From Lachnospiraceae bacterium (GTDB lineage Bacteria > Bacillota > Clostridia > Lachnospirales > Lachnospiraceae), in contig JAFVAL010000075.1 in the NCBI GenBank assembly GCA_017480565.1, forward strand, positions 1 to 60,308: a stretch of 60,308 nucleotides of DNA, in the 5' to 3' direction. The position numbers were made by a program, and so were the translations under genes. The notes under the pieces were generated by a model. The model saw only the letters and a list, made by a program, of their open reading frames with translations, ran no database searches and was not told the DNA's origin. Shown piece by piece: positions 51,276-59,003 of this stretch (positions are counted from its first letter, which is position 1; the number at the start of each line of letters is the position of its first letter).

Positions 51276-52166
51276 TTATCGTTTTACAACAAAAGACAAA
51301 ATCACCAACAATACTCCAAGTGCCAGGTTATAATAGGAGAACCACTTCACCGGATGCTTTAACACCCACCTGAGCACGGTTCTGATCAGTAAAATGGATA
51401 CGACAAAGCTCACCACAAAGCCAATGCCGCACATCGTCGCTTCCTGCGAGGTCACGACTCCATTTCCATAGCGAATCAGTTCAAGCAACAACGCCCCGAT
51501 CGAGGCAGAACACATCGATAAAAACGAATACTTGATGGCAAATCCACGCTCCAGGCCACACTTTAGTCCCAGATAAAAGGTAAGTGCAAATCTGGACACG
51601 CCCGGCAAAACTGCGATTCCCTGCGCTGTTCCGATCACTGCCGCATCCGAATCCTCCGCTTCTCCGATTCGCTTCATTCCATAATTCAAATCATCACAAA
51701 AATAAAGCACAACCGCAGAAACCACACAGCCAATCCCAATCATCAGCCAGGAAGAAATCACCGCATTTGTAAATTCAAATAAGATTAATCCGACGAGTGA
51801 CGTCATCATCCCGGAGATCATCAGCAAAAGCCAAAACTTTCTTCCGCTCGTAAAAATCACCCTGTGATACCTGCGCTTCGCATCCTTTTCCCGGAAGAGA
51901 TTCGCAATCAACGTGACCAGATTGAAAATGCAGTCGAAAACAATACCAAATCCATCGATCAACAGGCGTAAAGAATCTCTATAAAAAGCCGCAATCACCG
52001 CCAGTGTGACACCAAAATGCAGCACAATATCCAAATATAAAGGATTGGAAAAATCAAATCCCAGCAAACTGCGAAGGACTTCCAGATGTCCCGAACCGCT
52101 TACCGGAAGAAACGCTGTCAATCCTGATAAAATTGCCATCAAGATGACTTTCCAAATCTGTGTCAT
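51276..52166 (-). CDS. UppP-family membrane protein with altered catalytic motif
   Basis: 296 aa, about eight membrane helices. The overall match is to undecaprenyl-diphosphate phosphatase (UppP/BacA): FLPVSGSGHLEVL in the first loop and LPGVSRFALTFYLGL in the second. The first catalytic motif (E/Q)xxxE, which in E. coli comprises Glu17 and Glu21 (EGLTEFLP), reads SGLTAFLP here (Ser14, Ala18), so both acidic residues are missing. His27 and the loop-two Arg are kept, while the second Ser of the first loop is Gly. It may be a paralogue with another substrate or a non-enzymatic carrier flippase; a second, normal UppP would be expected elsewhere. AAAGGA precedes ATG 52166. Confidence 0.78.
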   Translation of the reverse strand: MTQIWKVILMAILSGLTAFLPVSGSGHLEVLRSLLGFDFSNPLYLDIVLHFGVTLAVIAAFYRDSLRLLIDGFGIVFDCIFNLVTLIANLFREKDAKRRYHRVIFTSGRKFWLLLMISGMMTSLVGLILFEFTNAVISSWLMIGIGCVVSAVVLYFCDDLNYGMKRIGEAEDSDAAVIGTAQGIAVLPGVSRFALTFYLGLKCGLERGFAIKYSFLSMCSASIGALLLELIRYGNGVVTSQEATMCGIGFVVSFVVSILLIRTVLRWVLKHPVKWFSYYNLALGVLLVILSFVVKR

Positions 52167-52260
52167 GTAAATCCTTTCTTCTCAAATCATTCTGATACAG
52201 ATTACAGTATATCAAAAACAGATGTTCGAATCAAGAGAAAGTGCTTTCAAAACCTCTGAC

Positions 52261-52289
52261 TTGACAGCAACCGTCTCCAAGAGTAAAAT
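52261..52289 (+). promoter_or_regulatory. Promoter of tRNA-Leu
   Basis: TTGACA, 17 bases, TAAAAT, 11 bases before the tRNA 5' end. Confidence 0.85.
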
Positions 52290-52300
52290 ATGGGATGTTC

Positions 52301-52382
52301 GCGGATATGGCGGAATTGGCAGACGCGCCAGATTTAGGTTCTGGTGGGGAGACCCGTGCAGGTTCAAGTCCTGTTATCCGCA
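52301..52382 (+). tRNA. tRNA-Leu (TAG)
   Basis: 82 nt class II tRNA with a variable stem (TGGGGAGACCCG). Acceptor GCGGATA/TATCCGC, anticodon loop TTTAGGT (TAG). Reads CUA/CUG codons. Confidence 0.95.
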
Positions 52383-52389
52383 AAGAGAA

Positions 52390-52418
52390 GAGGCTTTAAG
52401 TTTTTTGCTTAAAGCCTC
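52390..52418 (+). terminator. Terminator of tRNA-Leu
   Basis: 11-bp stem GAGGCTTTAAG/CTTAAAGCCTC with a T-rich loop, followed by TTTAACATTT. Confidence 0.85.
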
Positions 52419-52455
52419 TTTAACATTTCGAATCATTGCTTTGCAAAATAAAAAA

Positions 52456-52472
52456 CGGACTATAATAGTCCG
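52456..52472 (-). terminator. Terminator of the minus-strand tRNA cluster
   Basis: CGGACTA-TTA-TAGTCCG followed on the minus strand by TTTTTTATTTT. Confidence 0.9.
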
Positions 52473-52490
52473 CTTTCCTTTGATTCCTGA

Positions 52491-52563
52491 CTGGGCTAGC
52501 TGGATTCGAACCAGCGTAATGCAGGAGTCAAAGTCCTGTGCCTTACCACTTGGCGATAGCCCA
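52491..52563 (-). tRNA. tRNA-Gln (TTG)
   Basis: 73 nt: acceptor TGGGCTA/TAGCCCA, D arm TCGCCAAGTGGTAAGGCA, anticodon loop CTTTGAC (TTG), T arm GCTGGTTCGAATCCAGC. Confidence 0.95.
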
Positions 52564-52585
52564 AGGGTTACACCGTTAGGTGAAA

Positions 52586-52660
52586 GGTGGATACAGGGAC
52601 TCGAACCCTGGACCTTCAGAGCCACAATCTGACGCGCTAACCAACTGTGCTATACCCACC
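52586..52660 (-). tRNA. tRNA-His (GTG)
   Basis: 75 nt with the extra 5' G typical of tRNA-His (GGTGGGTA/TATCCACC). Anticodon loop TTGTGGC (GTG), T arm CAGGGTTCGAGTCCCTG. Confidence 0.94.
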
Positions 52661-52686
52661 ATTATGAAATTATGCCTTGCGGCAAA

Positions 52687-52760
52687 CGTGCCAGAAGGGA
52701 TTCGAACCCCCGACACACGGCTTAGAAGGCCGTTGCTCTATCCAACTGAGCTACTAGCAC
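52687..52760 (-). tRNA. tRNA-Arg (TCT)
   Basis: 74 nt: acceptor GTGCTAG/CTGGCAC, anticodon stem-loop ACGGC-CTTCTAA-GCCGT (TCT), T arm GGGGGTTCGAATCCCTT with one weak pair. Confidence 0.93.
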
Positions 52761-52781
52761 TTACCCTTAAACAGAAAGGGA

Positions 52782-52852
52782 AGCAGGTGATGGGAATCGA
52801 ACCCACATATCTAGCTTGGAAGGCTAGTGTTCTACCACTGAACTACACCTGC
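52782..52852 (-). tRNA. tRNA-Gly (TCC)
   Basis: 71 nt: acceptor GCAGGTG/CACCTGC, anticodon stem-loop CTAGC-CTTCCAA-GCTAG (TCC), T arm GTGGGTTCGATTCCCAT. Confidence 0.95.
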
Positions 52853-52860
52853 AAATGAAC

Positions 52861-52935
52861 TCGGGGTGACAGGACTTGAACCTGCGACCTCTTGATCCCA
52901 AATCAAGCACTCTAGCCAAACTGAGCCACACCCCG
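52861..52935 (-). tRNA. tRNA-Pro (TGG)
   Basis: 75 nt: acceptor CGGGGTG/CACCCCG, anticodon stem-loop CTTGA-TTTGGGA-TCAAG (TGG), T arm GCAGGTTCAAGTCCTGT. First tRNA of the five-tRNA minus-strand cluster (Pro, Gly, Arg, His, Gln). Confidence 0.95.
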
Positions 52936-52986
52936 AACACCGCTACGTCTCAGACGGCTTGCATCTCCTTTTGGAACGCAACAGTT

Positions 52987-53015
52987 ATTATATTTCACCG
53001 CCTTAGATTTGTCAA
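52987..53015 (-). promoter_or_regulatory. Consensus promoter of the five-tRNA cluster
   Basis: Exact TTGACA and TATAAT, 17-base spacer, about 50 bases before tRNA-Pro. Confidence 0.9.
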
Positions 53016-53071
53016 CAACATTTTTCTATAACAACGTTATAAAACGCAGTTCATATAAATTGTTACGATGG

Positions 53072-53572
53072 TCAAAATGTCTTCATCTGACACAGAGTCG
53101 CGACTGGCTTCCCGTTCTGATCAATATCTAGCAAGGCATACGCAGGTCGATGTCCGTCCTGTCGCGGTTTTGAAAGGCTTCCTGGATTGAGCAGCATAAT
53201 GCCATTTTCATAAGACAGATGAGGCATGTGCGTATGTCCGAACATTGCAATATCGGCTCCTTCGCTTCTCGCCTCTCTGAGCAAGGTATCATAGGTGTAT
53301 CCTACACCCTGGATATGTCCATGCGTCATATAAATCTTGTGTCCGCCAAACTCTACGGTTCGCTTTGCAGGTTCTCTGCTAAAGGTATCCATGTTGCCGC
53401 GCACAAACTTCACATCACAGTGAAAGGTATTGTAAACCAAGGCCAGAATATAGTCTTCATCATCTTCGACATCCCCGAGGTGCAGCACCAGATCCAGGGT
53501 CTGAAACTTCTTTAAAAGCCTCTCAAGATTTTTGCATCTCCCATGCGTATCACTGATCACAAGTGCCTGCAT
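53072..53572 (-). CDS. YfcE/MJ0936-type metallophosphoesterase
   Basis: 166 aa from ATG 53572, with GGAGG 6 bases upstream; a longer open frame upstream overlaps rdgB and is not protein-like there. Metal-binding motifs of calcineurin-like phosphoesterases: SDTHGR near residue 7, HLGDVED near 36, VRGNMD near 62, THGH near 85 and GHTHMP near 113. The family has phosphodiesterase activity of unknown physiological target. It overlaps the end of rdgB by 23 bases, a pairing seen in many Firmicutes. Confidence 0.9.
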   Translation of the reverse strand: MQALVISDTHGRCKNLERLLKKFQTLDLVLHLGDVEDDEDYILALVYNTFHCDVKFVRGNMDTFSREPAKRTVEFGGHKIYMTHGHIQGVGYTYDTLLREARSEGADIAMFGHTHMPHLSYENGIMLLNPGSLSKPRQDGHRPAYALLDIDQNGKPVATLCQMKTF

Positions 53573-54176
53573 CGATGGCCTCCATTCGTTCTTTGATGAT
53601 TGGTTTGATCGCTCTAAGCCCCCGTCCGCGGTGACTGATCGCATTCTTCTCTTCCAAAGGTAGTTCCGCCGTCGTCTTTCCATATTCCGGCAAAAAGAAA
53701 ATGGGATCGTAGCCAAATCCATTTTCCCCTTTAGGCTCAAATGCAATCTGCCCTTCAATGACGCCGCGCACAGTAACCGTCGGATATCCCTTCTCCGCGC
53801 ACGCGATCGCCGCAATGAATCTCGCACTGCGCTCCGCTCCGACCTTTCCTGCACACTGATCGATGATATATTGATTCTTGATCACATAAGATGTATCTTC
53901 TCCGAGAAAACGCGCGGAATAGACGCCTGGCTGTTTGTCCATGCAGTCGACCTCAAGTCCGGAATCATCCGCCAGCACGATCGCATCGGTCACAGCCGCA
54001 ATTGCCTCCGCCTTGATGATTGCATTTTCCTCAAATGTCGTTCCATCTTCCACGATATCCAGGTTGATGCCAGCTTCCTTCATCGATAAAATCTCGCATC
54101 CAAGATCCCCCAAAACCATGCGGATCTCCCGCATCTTTCCTTCATTCCCTGTCGCAAAAATGATTCTTTTTCGCAT
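53550..54176 (-). CDS. rdgB: XTP/dITP pyrophosphatase (RdgB/HAM1)
   Basis: 208 aa from ATG 54176; a GTG at 54185 is another possible start because GAAGAGG abuts the ATG. Removes deaminated purine nucleotides (dITP, XTP) from the pool. Signatures: FATGNEGKMREIRMVL at the N-terminus, EDGTTFEENAIIKAEAIAA, LADDSGLEVDCM, PGVYSARF, GENGFGYDPIFFLPE and AISHRGRGL. Length is normal. It is followed, with overlap, by the YfcE-type gene. Confidence 0.95.
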   Translation of the reverse strand: MRKRIIFATGNEGKMREIRMVLGDLGCEILSMKEAGINLDIVEDGTTFEENAIIKAEAIAAVTDAIVLADDSGLEVDCMDKQPGVYSARFLGEDTSYVIKNQYIIDQCAGKVGAERSARFIAAIACAEKGYPTVTVRGVIEGQIAFEPKGENGFGYDPIFFLPEYGKTTAELPLEEKNAISHRGRGLRAIKPIIKERMEAIDAGTCDQ

Positions 54177-54225
54177 CCTCTTCACCAAAAGAAAAATCGT
54201 GCTTTTTCTTCTCCTTTTTCTGTGG

Positions 54226-54231
54226 TATACT
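54226..54231 (+). promoter_or_regulatory. Extended -10 element of the hydrolase gene
   Basis: TGGTATACT (TGn-extended -10, TATACT at 54226), no clear -35, 63 bases before the ATG at 54294. Confidence 0.55.
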
Positions 54232-54293
54232 ACATACTATACCGAATGGAACGTAAAATTTCAATCTTAGATCTTTTAAAGGAGTTTTGTAGT

Positions 54294-55202
54294 ATGAGCG
54301 AGAATTATGTAGAGATTACCCAAAAAGACGGACATGTATCCATTTTGCACTGCTATCTGTGCGAGAATCCCACTGCATCCATGCTGATGCTTCACGGTAT
54401 GGCGGAGCATGAAGAGCGTTACCGCGAATTTGCCGGATATATGAATGAACACGGGTATGATTTTTATATCTATAATCACCGTGGACATGGTCCGGAGGCA
54501 GAGGTACAGGGGCATATTGCGGACAAGAACGGCCAGAATATCATCGTAGAAGACGTGATTACCGTCGCCAATTACGTGCAGAAGCACAATCGCGCTGGCA
54601 AGTTCGTCTTGATGGGCCACAGTTTTGGTTCCATTGTTGCGAGAAATGTGATTCAGCACAAGGATGATTTTGACGCTGCAATCATCTGCGGCACCGCGAA
54701 TATGGACGCGGGGATGGCCTATGCAAGCATCGGAATGACGAAAGCGATCGCAGCGGTCAAGGGCCCTCGTTACGTATCGGATATGATCAATAAGATGACG
54801 TTTAGCAGTAAGGATTATCAGACCGTCTGCACCGAGACTGCATTTGACTGGATCTCCGTGAACAAGGAAAACCTCGCAAAGTATTTGGAAGATCCTTACG
54901 CTGGATTCCCTTGCACGGTCGCGTTCTTCCATGATATGGCCTCTCTGGTGCTCTTCGGCGGACAGGATGAGAAGATTGCCCGTACCAGACGGACGCTTCC
55001 GATATTCTTTATCTCCGGCGCGATGGATCCGGTCGGCGGCCTTGGAAAGCAGGTCACGGCTCTCTACGAGAAGTTTGAAAAGCTCGGCTTCCAGAATGTA
55101 TCTCTCAAATTATATGAGAATGACCGCCACGAGATCCTCAATGAAGACGATCGTTTGACGGTCATGAATGACATCACAGATTGGCTTGCCAAAGTGCTTT
55201 AA
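54294..55202 (+). CDS. Alpha/beta hydrolase, monoacylglycerol-lipase/lysophospholipase type
   Basis: 302 aa; ATG 54294 follows AAAGGAG, so the longer open frame upstream is dismissed. Serine-hydrolase motif GHSFGS near residue 109, oxyanion strand MLHGMAEHEERY near 38, NHRGHG near 65, a later Asp in SGAMDPVGG and the catalytic His in NDRHEIL. Cytoplasmic. It probably hydrolyses acylglycerols or lysophospholipids. Its stop overlaps the stop of the convergent methyltransferase gene by four bases. Confidence 0.85.
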   Translation: MSENYVEITQKDGHVSILHCYLCENPTASMLMLHGMAEHEERYREFAGYMNEHGYDFYIYNHRGHGPEAEVQGHIADKNGQNIIVEDVITVANYVQKHNRAGKFVLMGHSFGSIVARNVIQHKDDFDAAIICGTANMDAGMAYASIGMTKAIAAVKGPRYVSDMINKMTFSSKDYQTVCTETAFDWISVNKENLAKYLEDPYAGFPCTVAFFHDMASLVLFGGQDEKIARTRRTLPIFFISGAMDPVGGLGKQVTALYEKFEKLGFQNVSLKLYENDRHEILNEDDRLTVMNDITDWLAKVL

Positions 55203-56350
55203 TCTTCTTTCTTCGGTTTTGGCGGCTTCGGCCCCATAAACTGGTACAGATATGTCTTTAGCATACCATTATAGATTATTCGGTTTTTATCAGCCTTTCG
55301 GGCCCGATACATCTCGGCTTCCTCATATCCGGTCAGGATAAAGAAGGACCAGGTATCCATCTGCCGGAAGGCTGTTCCCATCTCCCGGTACAGAGCAGGC
55401 ATCGCTTCTTTTTCTTCCAAGCGCTCCCCGTAAGGCGGATTGGTGATCACAAAGCCATATTTCTTTTGCGTGTGCAGATCTTTGACTTCTCTTTGCTGCA
55501 AATGAATCAGGTGATCTACCCCGGCAAGCTTTGCGTTCTCCCTGGCTGCTTCCACCATCTGGGGATCGATATCATAGCCTTGAATCTGCAGACTAACACT
55601 TGGATCTGCCTTCGTATCAGCTTCGCTTCTGGCTGCACTCCAAAGCTCCTTCGGGATCATTGGCCAAGACTCCGAGATGAAACTGCGATTGCGTCCTGGC
55701 GCCAGATTTGCCCCGATCATCGCTGCCTCAATCGGAAATGTACCACTCCCACAAAACGGATCGATCAGGATGCGGTCTTTCTTCCAGGGTGAGAGCAACA
55801 GGATGGCCGCCGCAAGCGTCTCCGTCACCGGTGCCTTGCTTGTCACCTTGCGATATCCACGCTTGTGAAGTGATTCTCCGGATGTATCGATCCCTATCGT
55901 TACCACATCTTTGATGATCGTCACGCGTAGCGCATAGGAAGGCCCATCTTCTGGAAAATGATTCCTATGATAGACGCTCTTCATCCGTTCGACCATGGCT
56001 TTTTTCATGATCGACTGGATATCGGAAGGACTAAAAAGCTTACTCTTAATCGAATTCGCCTTCGCAACCCAGAACTTTGCATGTTCCGGTAAATACGCTT
56101 CCCAGGGAACCGCCTTTGTCCCCTGGAACAGTTCTTCAAATGTCTCCGCCTGAAACTGGGCAACCTTTAAGAGCACACGCTCCGTGGTGCGTAAGAATAC
56201 ATTTGCTCGGCAGATCGCTGAAAGATCTCCGCGAAACGTCACTTTCCCGTCTTCCACACATGTGATCTCATACCCCAGATCGGAAATCTCACGCTTTAAC
56301 ACTGACTCCATACCAAAATGGCAGGGGGCAATCAATTCCACTGTCTGCAT
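55199..56350 (-). CDS. THUMP-domain RNA guanine-N2 methyltransferase (RlmL/YpsC type)
   Basis: 383 aa. An N-terminal ferredoxin-like/THUMP part (residues 1-160; LIAPCHFGMESVLKREISDL) precedes a Rossmann methyltransferase with DPFCGSGTFPIEAA and the catalytic NPPYGERL. It corresponds to the N-terminal (RlmL) half of E. coli RlmKL and to Bacillus YpsC, which methylates a guanine in 23S rRNA. The last residues are Lys/Pro-rich. The exact target is not provable from sequence. Confidence 0.9.
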   Translation of the reverse strand: MQTVELIAPCHFGMESVLKREISDLGYEITCVEDGKVTFRGDLSAICRANVFLRTTERVLLKVAQFQAETFEELFQGTKAVPWEAYLPEHAKFWVAKANSIKSKLFSPSDIQSIMKKAMVERMKSVYHRNHFPEDGPSYALRVTIIKDVVTIGIDTSGESLHKRGYRKVTSKAPVTETLAAAILLLSPWKKDRILIDPFCGSGTFPIEAAMIGANLAPGRNRSFISESWPMIPKELWSAARSEADTKADPSVSLQIQGYDIDPQMVEAARENAKLAGVDHLIHLQQREVKDLHTQKKYGFVITNPPYGERLEEKEAMPALYREMGTAFRQMDTWSFFILTGYEEAEMYRARKADKNRIIYNGMLKTYLYQFMGPKPPKPKKED

Positions 56351-56379
56351 GTTCTAACCTCACTCATTAACGTTTTAAA

Positions 56380-56407
56380 AAGCGGCCAACCTCTCGGCTG
56401 ACCGCTT
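56380..56407 (-). terminator. Terminator of upp
   Basis: AAGCGG...CCGCTT with a continuous inner stem and a GAGA loop; TTTTT follows on the minus strand. Confidence 0.9.
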
Positions 56408-56419
56408 CAAGCCATCTTC

Positions 56420-57052
56420 TTATTTTGTTCCGTAGATACGATCGCCTGCATCGCCAAGGCCTGGCAGAATGTAAGCGTTCTCGTTGAGCTGACGATCCAG
56501 GGCACCAATCCAGACGTCCACATCCGGATGCGCTTCGGTAAGCAGCTTCACGCCCTCCGGCGCAGCGATCAGGCAAAGGAAATGAATCTTCTCGATGCCT
56601 CTCTTCTTCAGCTGATTGATCGCAGCAATCGCAGAACCACCGGTAGCAAGCATCGGATCGACCACGAAGACATCACGCTCAGCGACATCCTTCGGTAGCT
56701 TGCAGAAATACTCGACAGGCTCATGTGTCTCTTCGTTGCGGTACATACCGATGTGGCCAACCTTTGCACTCGGGATCAGGTTCGCAACAATACCGTCAGC
56801 CATCTGAAGTCCTGCACGCAGAATTGGAACGACACACAGCTTCTTGCCAGCGATTTCCTTCGCAATGCACTTCTCCATCGGAGTTTCAATCTCGATATCC
56901 TGAAGCGGCAGCTCTCTCGTTGCCTCATAGCAAATCAACATTGCGATCTCAGAAACCAGCTCTCTGAAATCCTTCGTCGGTGTGTCAATTCTTCTCAAAA
57001 TACCGATCTTGTGCTGAATCAACGGATGATCCATGACCACTACTCTACTCAT
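56420..57052 (-). CDS. upp: Uracil phosphoribosyltransferase
   Basis: 210 aa. Converts uracil and PRPP to UMP (pyrimidine salvage). PRPP loop [15 protein letters not shown] near residue 131; N-terminal [33 protein letters not shown] and the uracil-binding C-terminus [16 protein letters not shown]. Length is exact for the family. Single gene with its own terminator; TGTGGTACACT near 57102-57112 is a possible promoter. Confidence 0.97.
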   Translation of the reverse strand: MSRVVVMDHPLIQHKIGILRRIDTPTKDFRELVSEIAMLICYEATRELPLQDIEIETPMEKCIAKEIAGKKLCVVPILRAGLQMADGIVANLIPSAKVGHIGMYRNEETHEPVEYFCKLPKDVAERDVFVVDPMLATGGSAIAAINQLKKRGIEKIHFLCLIAAPEGVKLLTEAHPDVDVWIGALDRQLNENAYILPGLGDAGDRIYGTK

Positions 57053-57138
57053 AGAATAAACCCTCCATATTCCGGCTGACGCCTTAACATTCTTCGACTA
57101 AGTGTACCACAAAGTATGGTGAAATAAAAGATGAACTT

Positions 57139-57867
57139 TTAGGCAAATGGTTCTTTTCCAGGACGGTGGATGCTGATTTCATCCACAACACCGTTCGTGT
57201 TTCTATGCTCTAAGAAATAGACCACGAGATCCGCGATATCTTCCGGCACCATTAAGCCCGATGCATCCAGATCCGGGCGTGTCTCTTTGACCATCTCGGT
57301 GTAGACACCGCCGGGACAGATCACATGCACGCGCACATTTTCCTTGTAGAGTTCATTTGCAATGACTTTCGAAAAGCCGTAAAGCGCATGTTTGCTGGCC
57401 GCATAGGCTGCCTGGTAAGGATAGCCTTTATGCGCAACGACCGAGCAGATGTTTACGATCGTTCCAACCCCGGAATTCTTCAGATACGGAAGCGCATTTT
57501 TACAGAGCAAAAACGGTGCACGCACATTGGTCGCCATGATCCGGTCCCAGACTTCCGTCTCAATCTCATCGAAGGGATCGCTCTGCGCAAGTCCAGCATT
57601 ATTGATCAGAAAATCGATGCCGCCAAGCTCAAAAACAGCCGTGCTTACAAGCTCTTCAATCTCTTCTTCCTTGGTCAGATCCGTGACCACAGGAATGACC
57701 TGCGCATCTCCGTGACACATCTCTTTTGTCGCTTCCAGAAACTCCTCTCTGCGCCCACAGATGACAAGATCAACGCCCAGCGCATTGAGTGTAATGGCAA
57801 TTCTTCTGCCGATCCCACTTCCGGCACCGGTCACGATTGCACGTTTTTCTCGTAAATCCATCTTCAT
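57139..57867 (-). CDS. SDR-family NAD(P)-dependent oxidoreductase
   Basis: 242 aa; ATG 57867 (or 57861) is preferred because AAAGGA lies upstream and the frame before it is not protein-like. Rossmann TGAGSGIGRRIA near residue 10, NNAGLAQ near 86 and the catalytic YAASK near 152, with Ser in ICSVVAHKG. Arg in GRREEFLEA after strand 2 suggests NADPH. Classical short-chain dehydrogenase, substrate unknown (3-oxoacyl or sugar alcohol type). Next to galM on the same strand. Confidence 0.88.
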   Translation of the reverse strand: MKMDLREKRAIVTGAGSGIGRRIAITLNALGVDLVICGRREEFLEATKEMCHGDAQVIPVVTDLTKEEEIEELVSTAVFELGGIDFLINNAGLAQSDPFDEIETEVWDRIMATNVRAPFLLCKNALPYLKNSGVGTIVNICSVVAHKGYPYQAAYAASKHALYGFSKVIANELYKENVRVHVICPGGVYTEMVKETRPDLDASGLMVPEDIADLVVYFLEHRNTNGVVDEISIHRPGKEPFA

Positions 57868-57919
57868 CGATCTGCCCGTCCTTTCTGTCATGCAAATTCA
57901 CTGCACTTAACGAAATGTA

Positions 57920-58981
57920 TTATTCAACACTGAATTTATAAATGGTTGCGCAGTCATACTCTTCGCCGGCCTTTAAGGTATAGCCTTCGAAAGAGTCGAT
58001 ATTGCAGGCATTCGGATAATACTGGGTCTCGAAGCACACACCATCGTTCTTTCCGTAGGTCGCGCCCTCTTTGCAGTTCTCAGTCTCGTTGATACCGTTG
58101 CCACTGTAGAACTGAAGGCCTGGCAGCTGAGAGAAAACTTCCATCTTGCGGCCGCTTGCCGGATCATAAAGCTCTGCAACCAAGGTCAGAACATCGGTCT
58201 TGGAAGACCCGACACAGAAGTTCTGGTCGTAGCCGCCACCCTGCTTTAACGCCTCATAATCTGCATGAATGTCCTTGCCAATCGGCTTTCTGACGCGAAG
58301 ATCAAGAGGCGTTCCTTCAACCGCGGTAAGTTCACCCGTCGGAATCAGATCGTCGGTCGTTGCGGTGTAATAATCCGCATCCACGCGCACTTCCTGTGCC
58401 AAGGCATTGCCGGAATTATGTCCAGCCAGGTTAAAGTAAGAATGATTGGTCAGATTGCACAGCGTATCCTGATCACTCGTTGCAAAGTATTCAATCATCA
58501 GCTCGTTATCATCTGTTAATGAATACGAACAAGTCACATCAAGATTGCCGGGGAATCCCTGCTCGCCATCCGGGCTGAGCCTTGAGAATTCCACCGTGCA
58601 TACACCATCTTCCTCAAAATACTCGGTATCATAAAAGAGCTTCTCATAGCCGACAAACCCGCCGTGCAGGTTGTTCTTGCCATTGTTCTGCTCAAGCACA
58701 TACTCCTTGCCGTTCAGCGTAAACTTCGCATCGCCGATCCGGTTGCCGACACGTCCGATGAAGCCGCCGAAATGCGGTTTGTTCTTTTCATATCCTTCGA
58801 CGTTGTCGTAGCCAAGAACCACATCTGCCATCTTGCCATCGCGATCAGGCACAAGAATACTCGTGATGCATGCGCCAAGATCAATGACACTCACTTCCAT
58901 GCCATGCACATTTTTCATTGTGTACATAGTGACTTCCTTGCCATCCTTCGTCTTGCCAAAATTTGTGACTTTAATACTCAT
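57920..58981 (-). CDS. galM: Aldose 1-epimerase (galactose mutarotase)
   Basis: 353 aa from ATG 58981, with AAGGAG 7 bases upstream. Interconverts the alpha and beta anomers of galactose and glucose. Catalytic His in NLTNHSYFNLAGH near residue 178 and Glu in VCFETQYYPNACN near 318; substrate residues NRIGDAKF, LEQNNGKNNLHGG and DQNFCV are present. It follows aspS by 22 bases. No other Leloir-pathway gene is in the window. Confidence 0.95.
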   Translation of the reverse strand: MSIKVTNFGKTKDGKEVTMYTMKNVHGMEVSVIDLGACITSILVPDRDGKMADVVLGYDNVEGYEKNKPHFGGFIGRVGNRIGDAKFTLNGKEYVLEQNNGKNNLHGGFVGYEKLFYDTEYFEEDGVCTVEFSRLSPDGEQGFPGNLDVTCSYSLTDDNELMIEYFATSDQDTLCNLTNHSYFNLAGHNSGNALAQEVRVDADYYTATTDDLIPTGELTAVEGTPLDLRVRKPIGKDIHADYEALKQGGGYDQNFCVGSSKTDVLTLVAELYDPASGRKMEVFSQLPGLQFYSGNGINETENCKEGATYGKNDGVCFETQYYPNACNIDSFEGYTLKAGEEYDCATIYKFSVE

Positions 58982-59003
58982 GATCATTCTCCTTGCTTCT
59001 AAA

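Noticed and set aside
53573-53854. N-terminal extension of the YfcE-type gene
   Set aside because: The upstream part is out-of-frame rdgB sequence with many Arg residues; GGAGG before ATG 53572 fixes the start.
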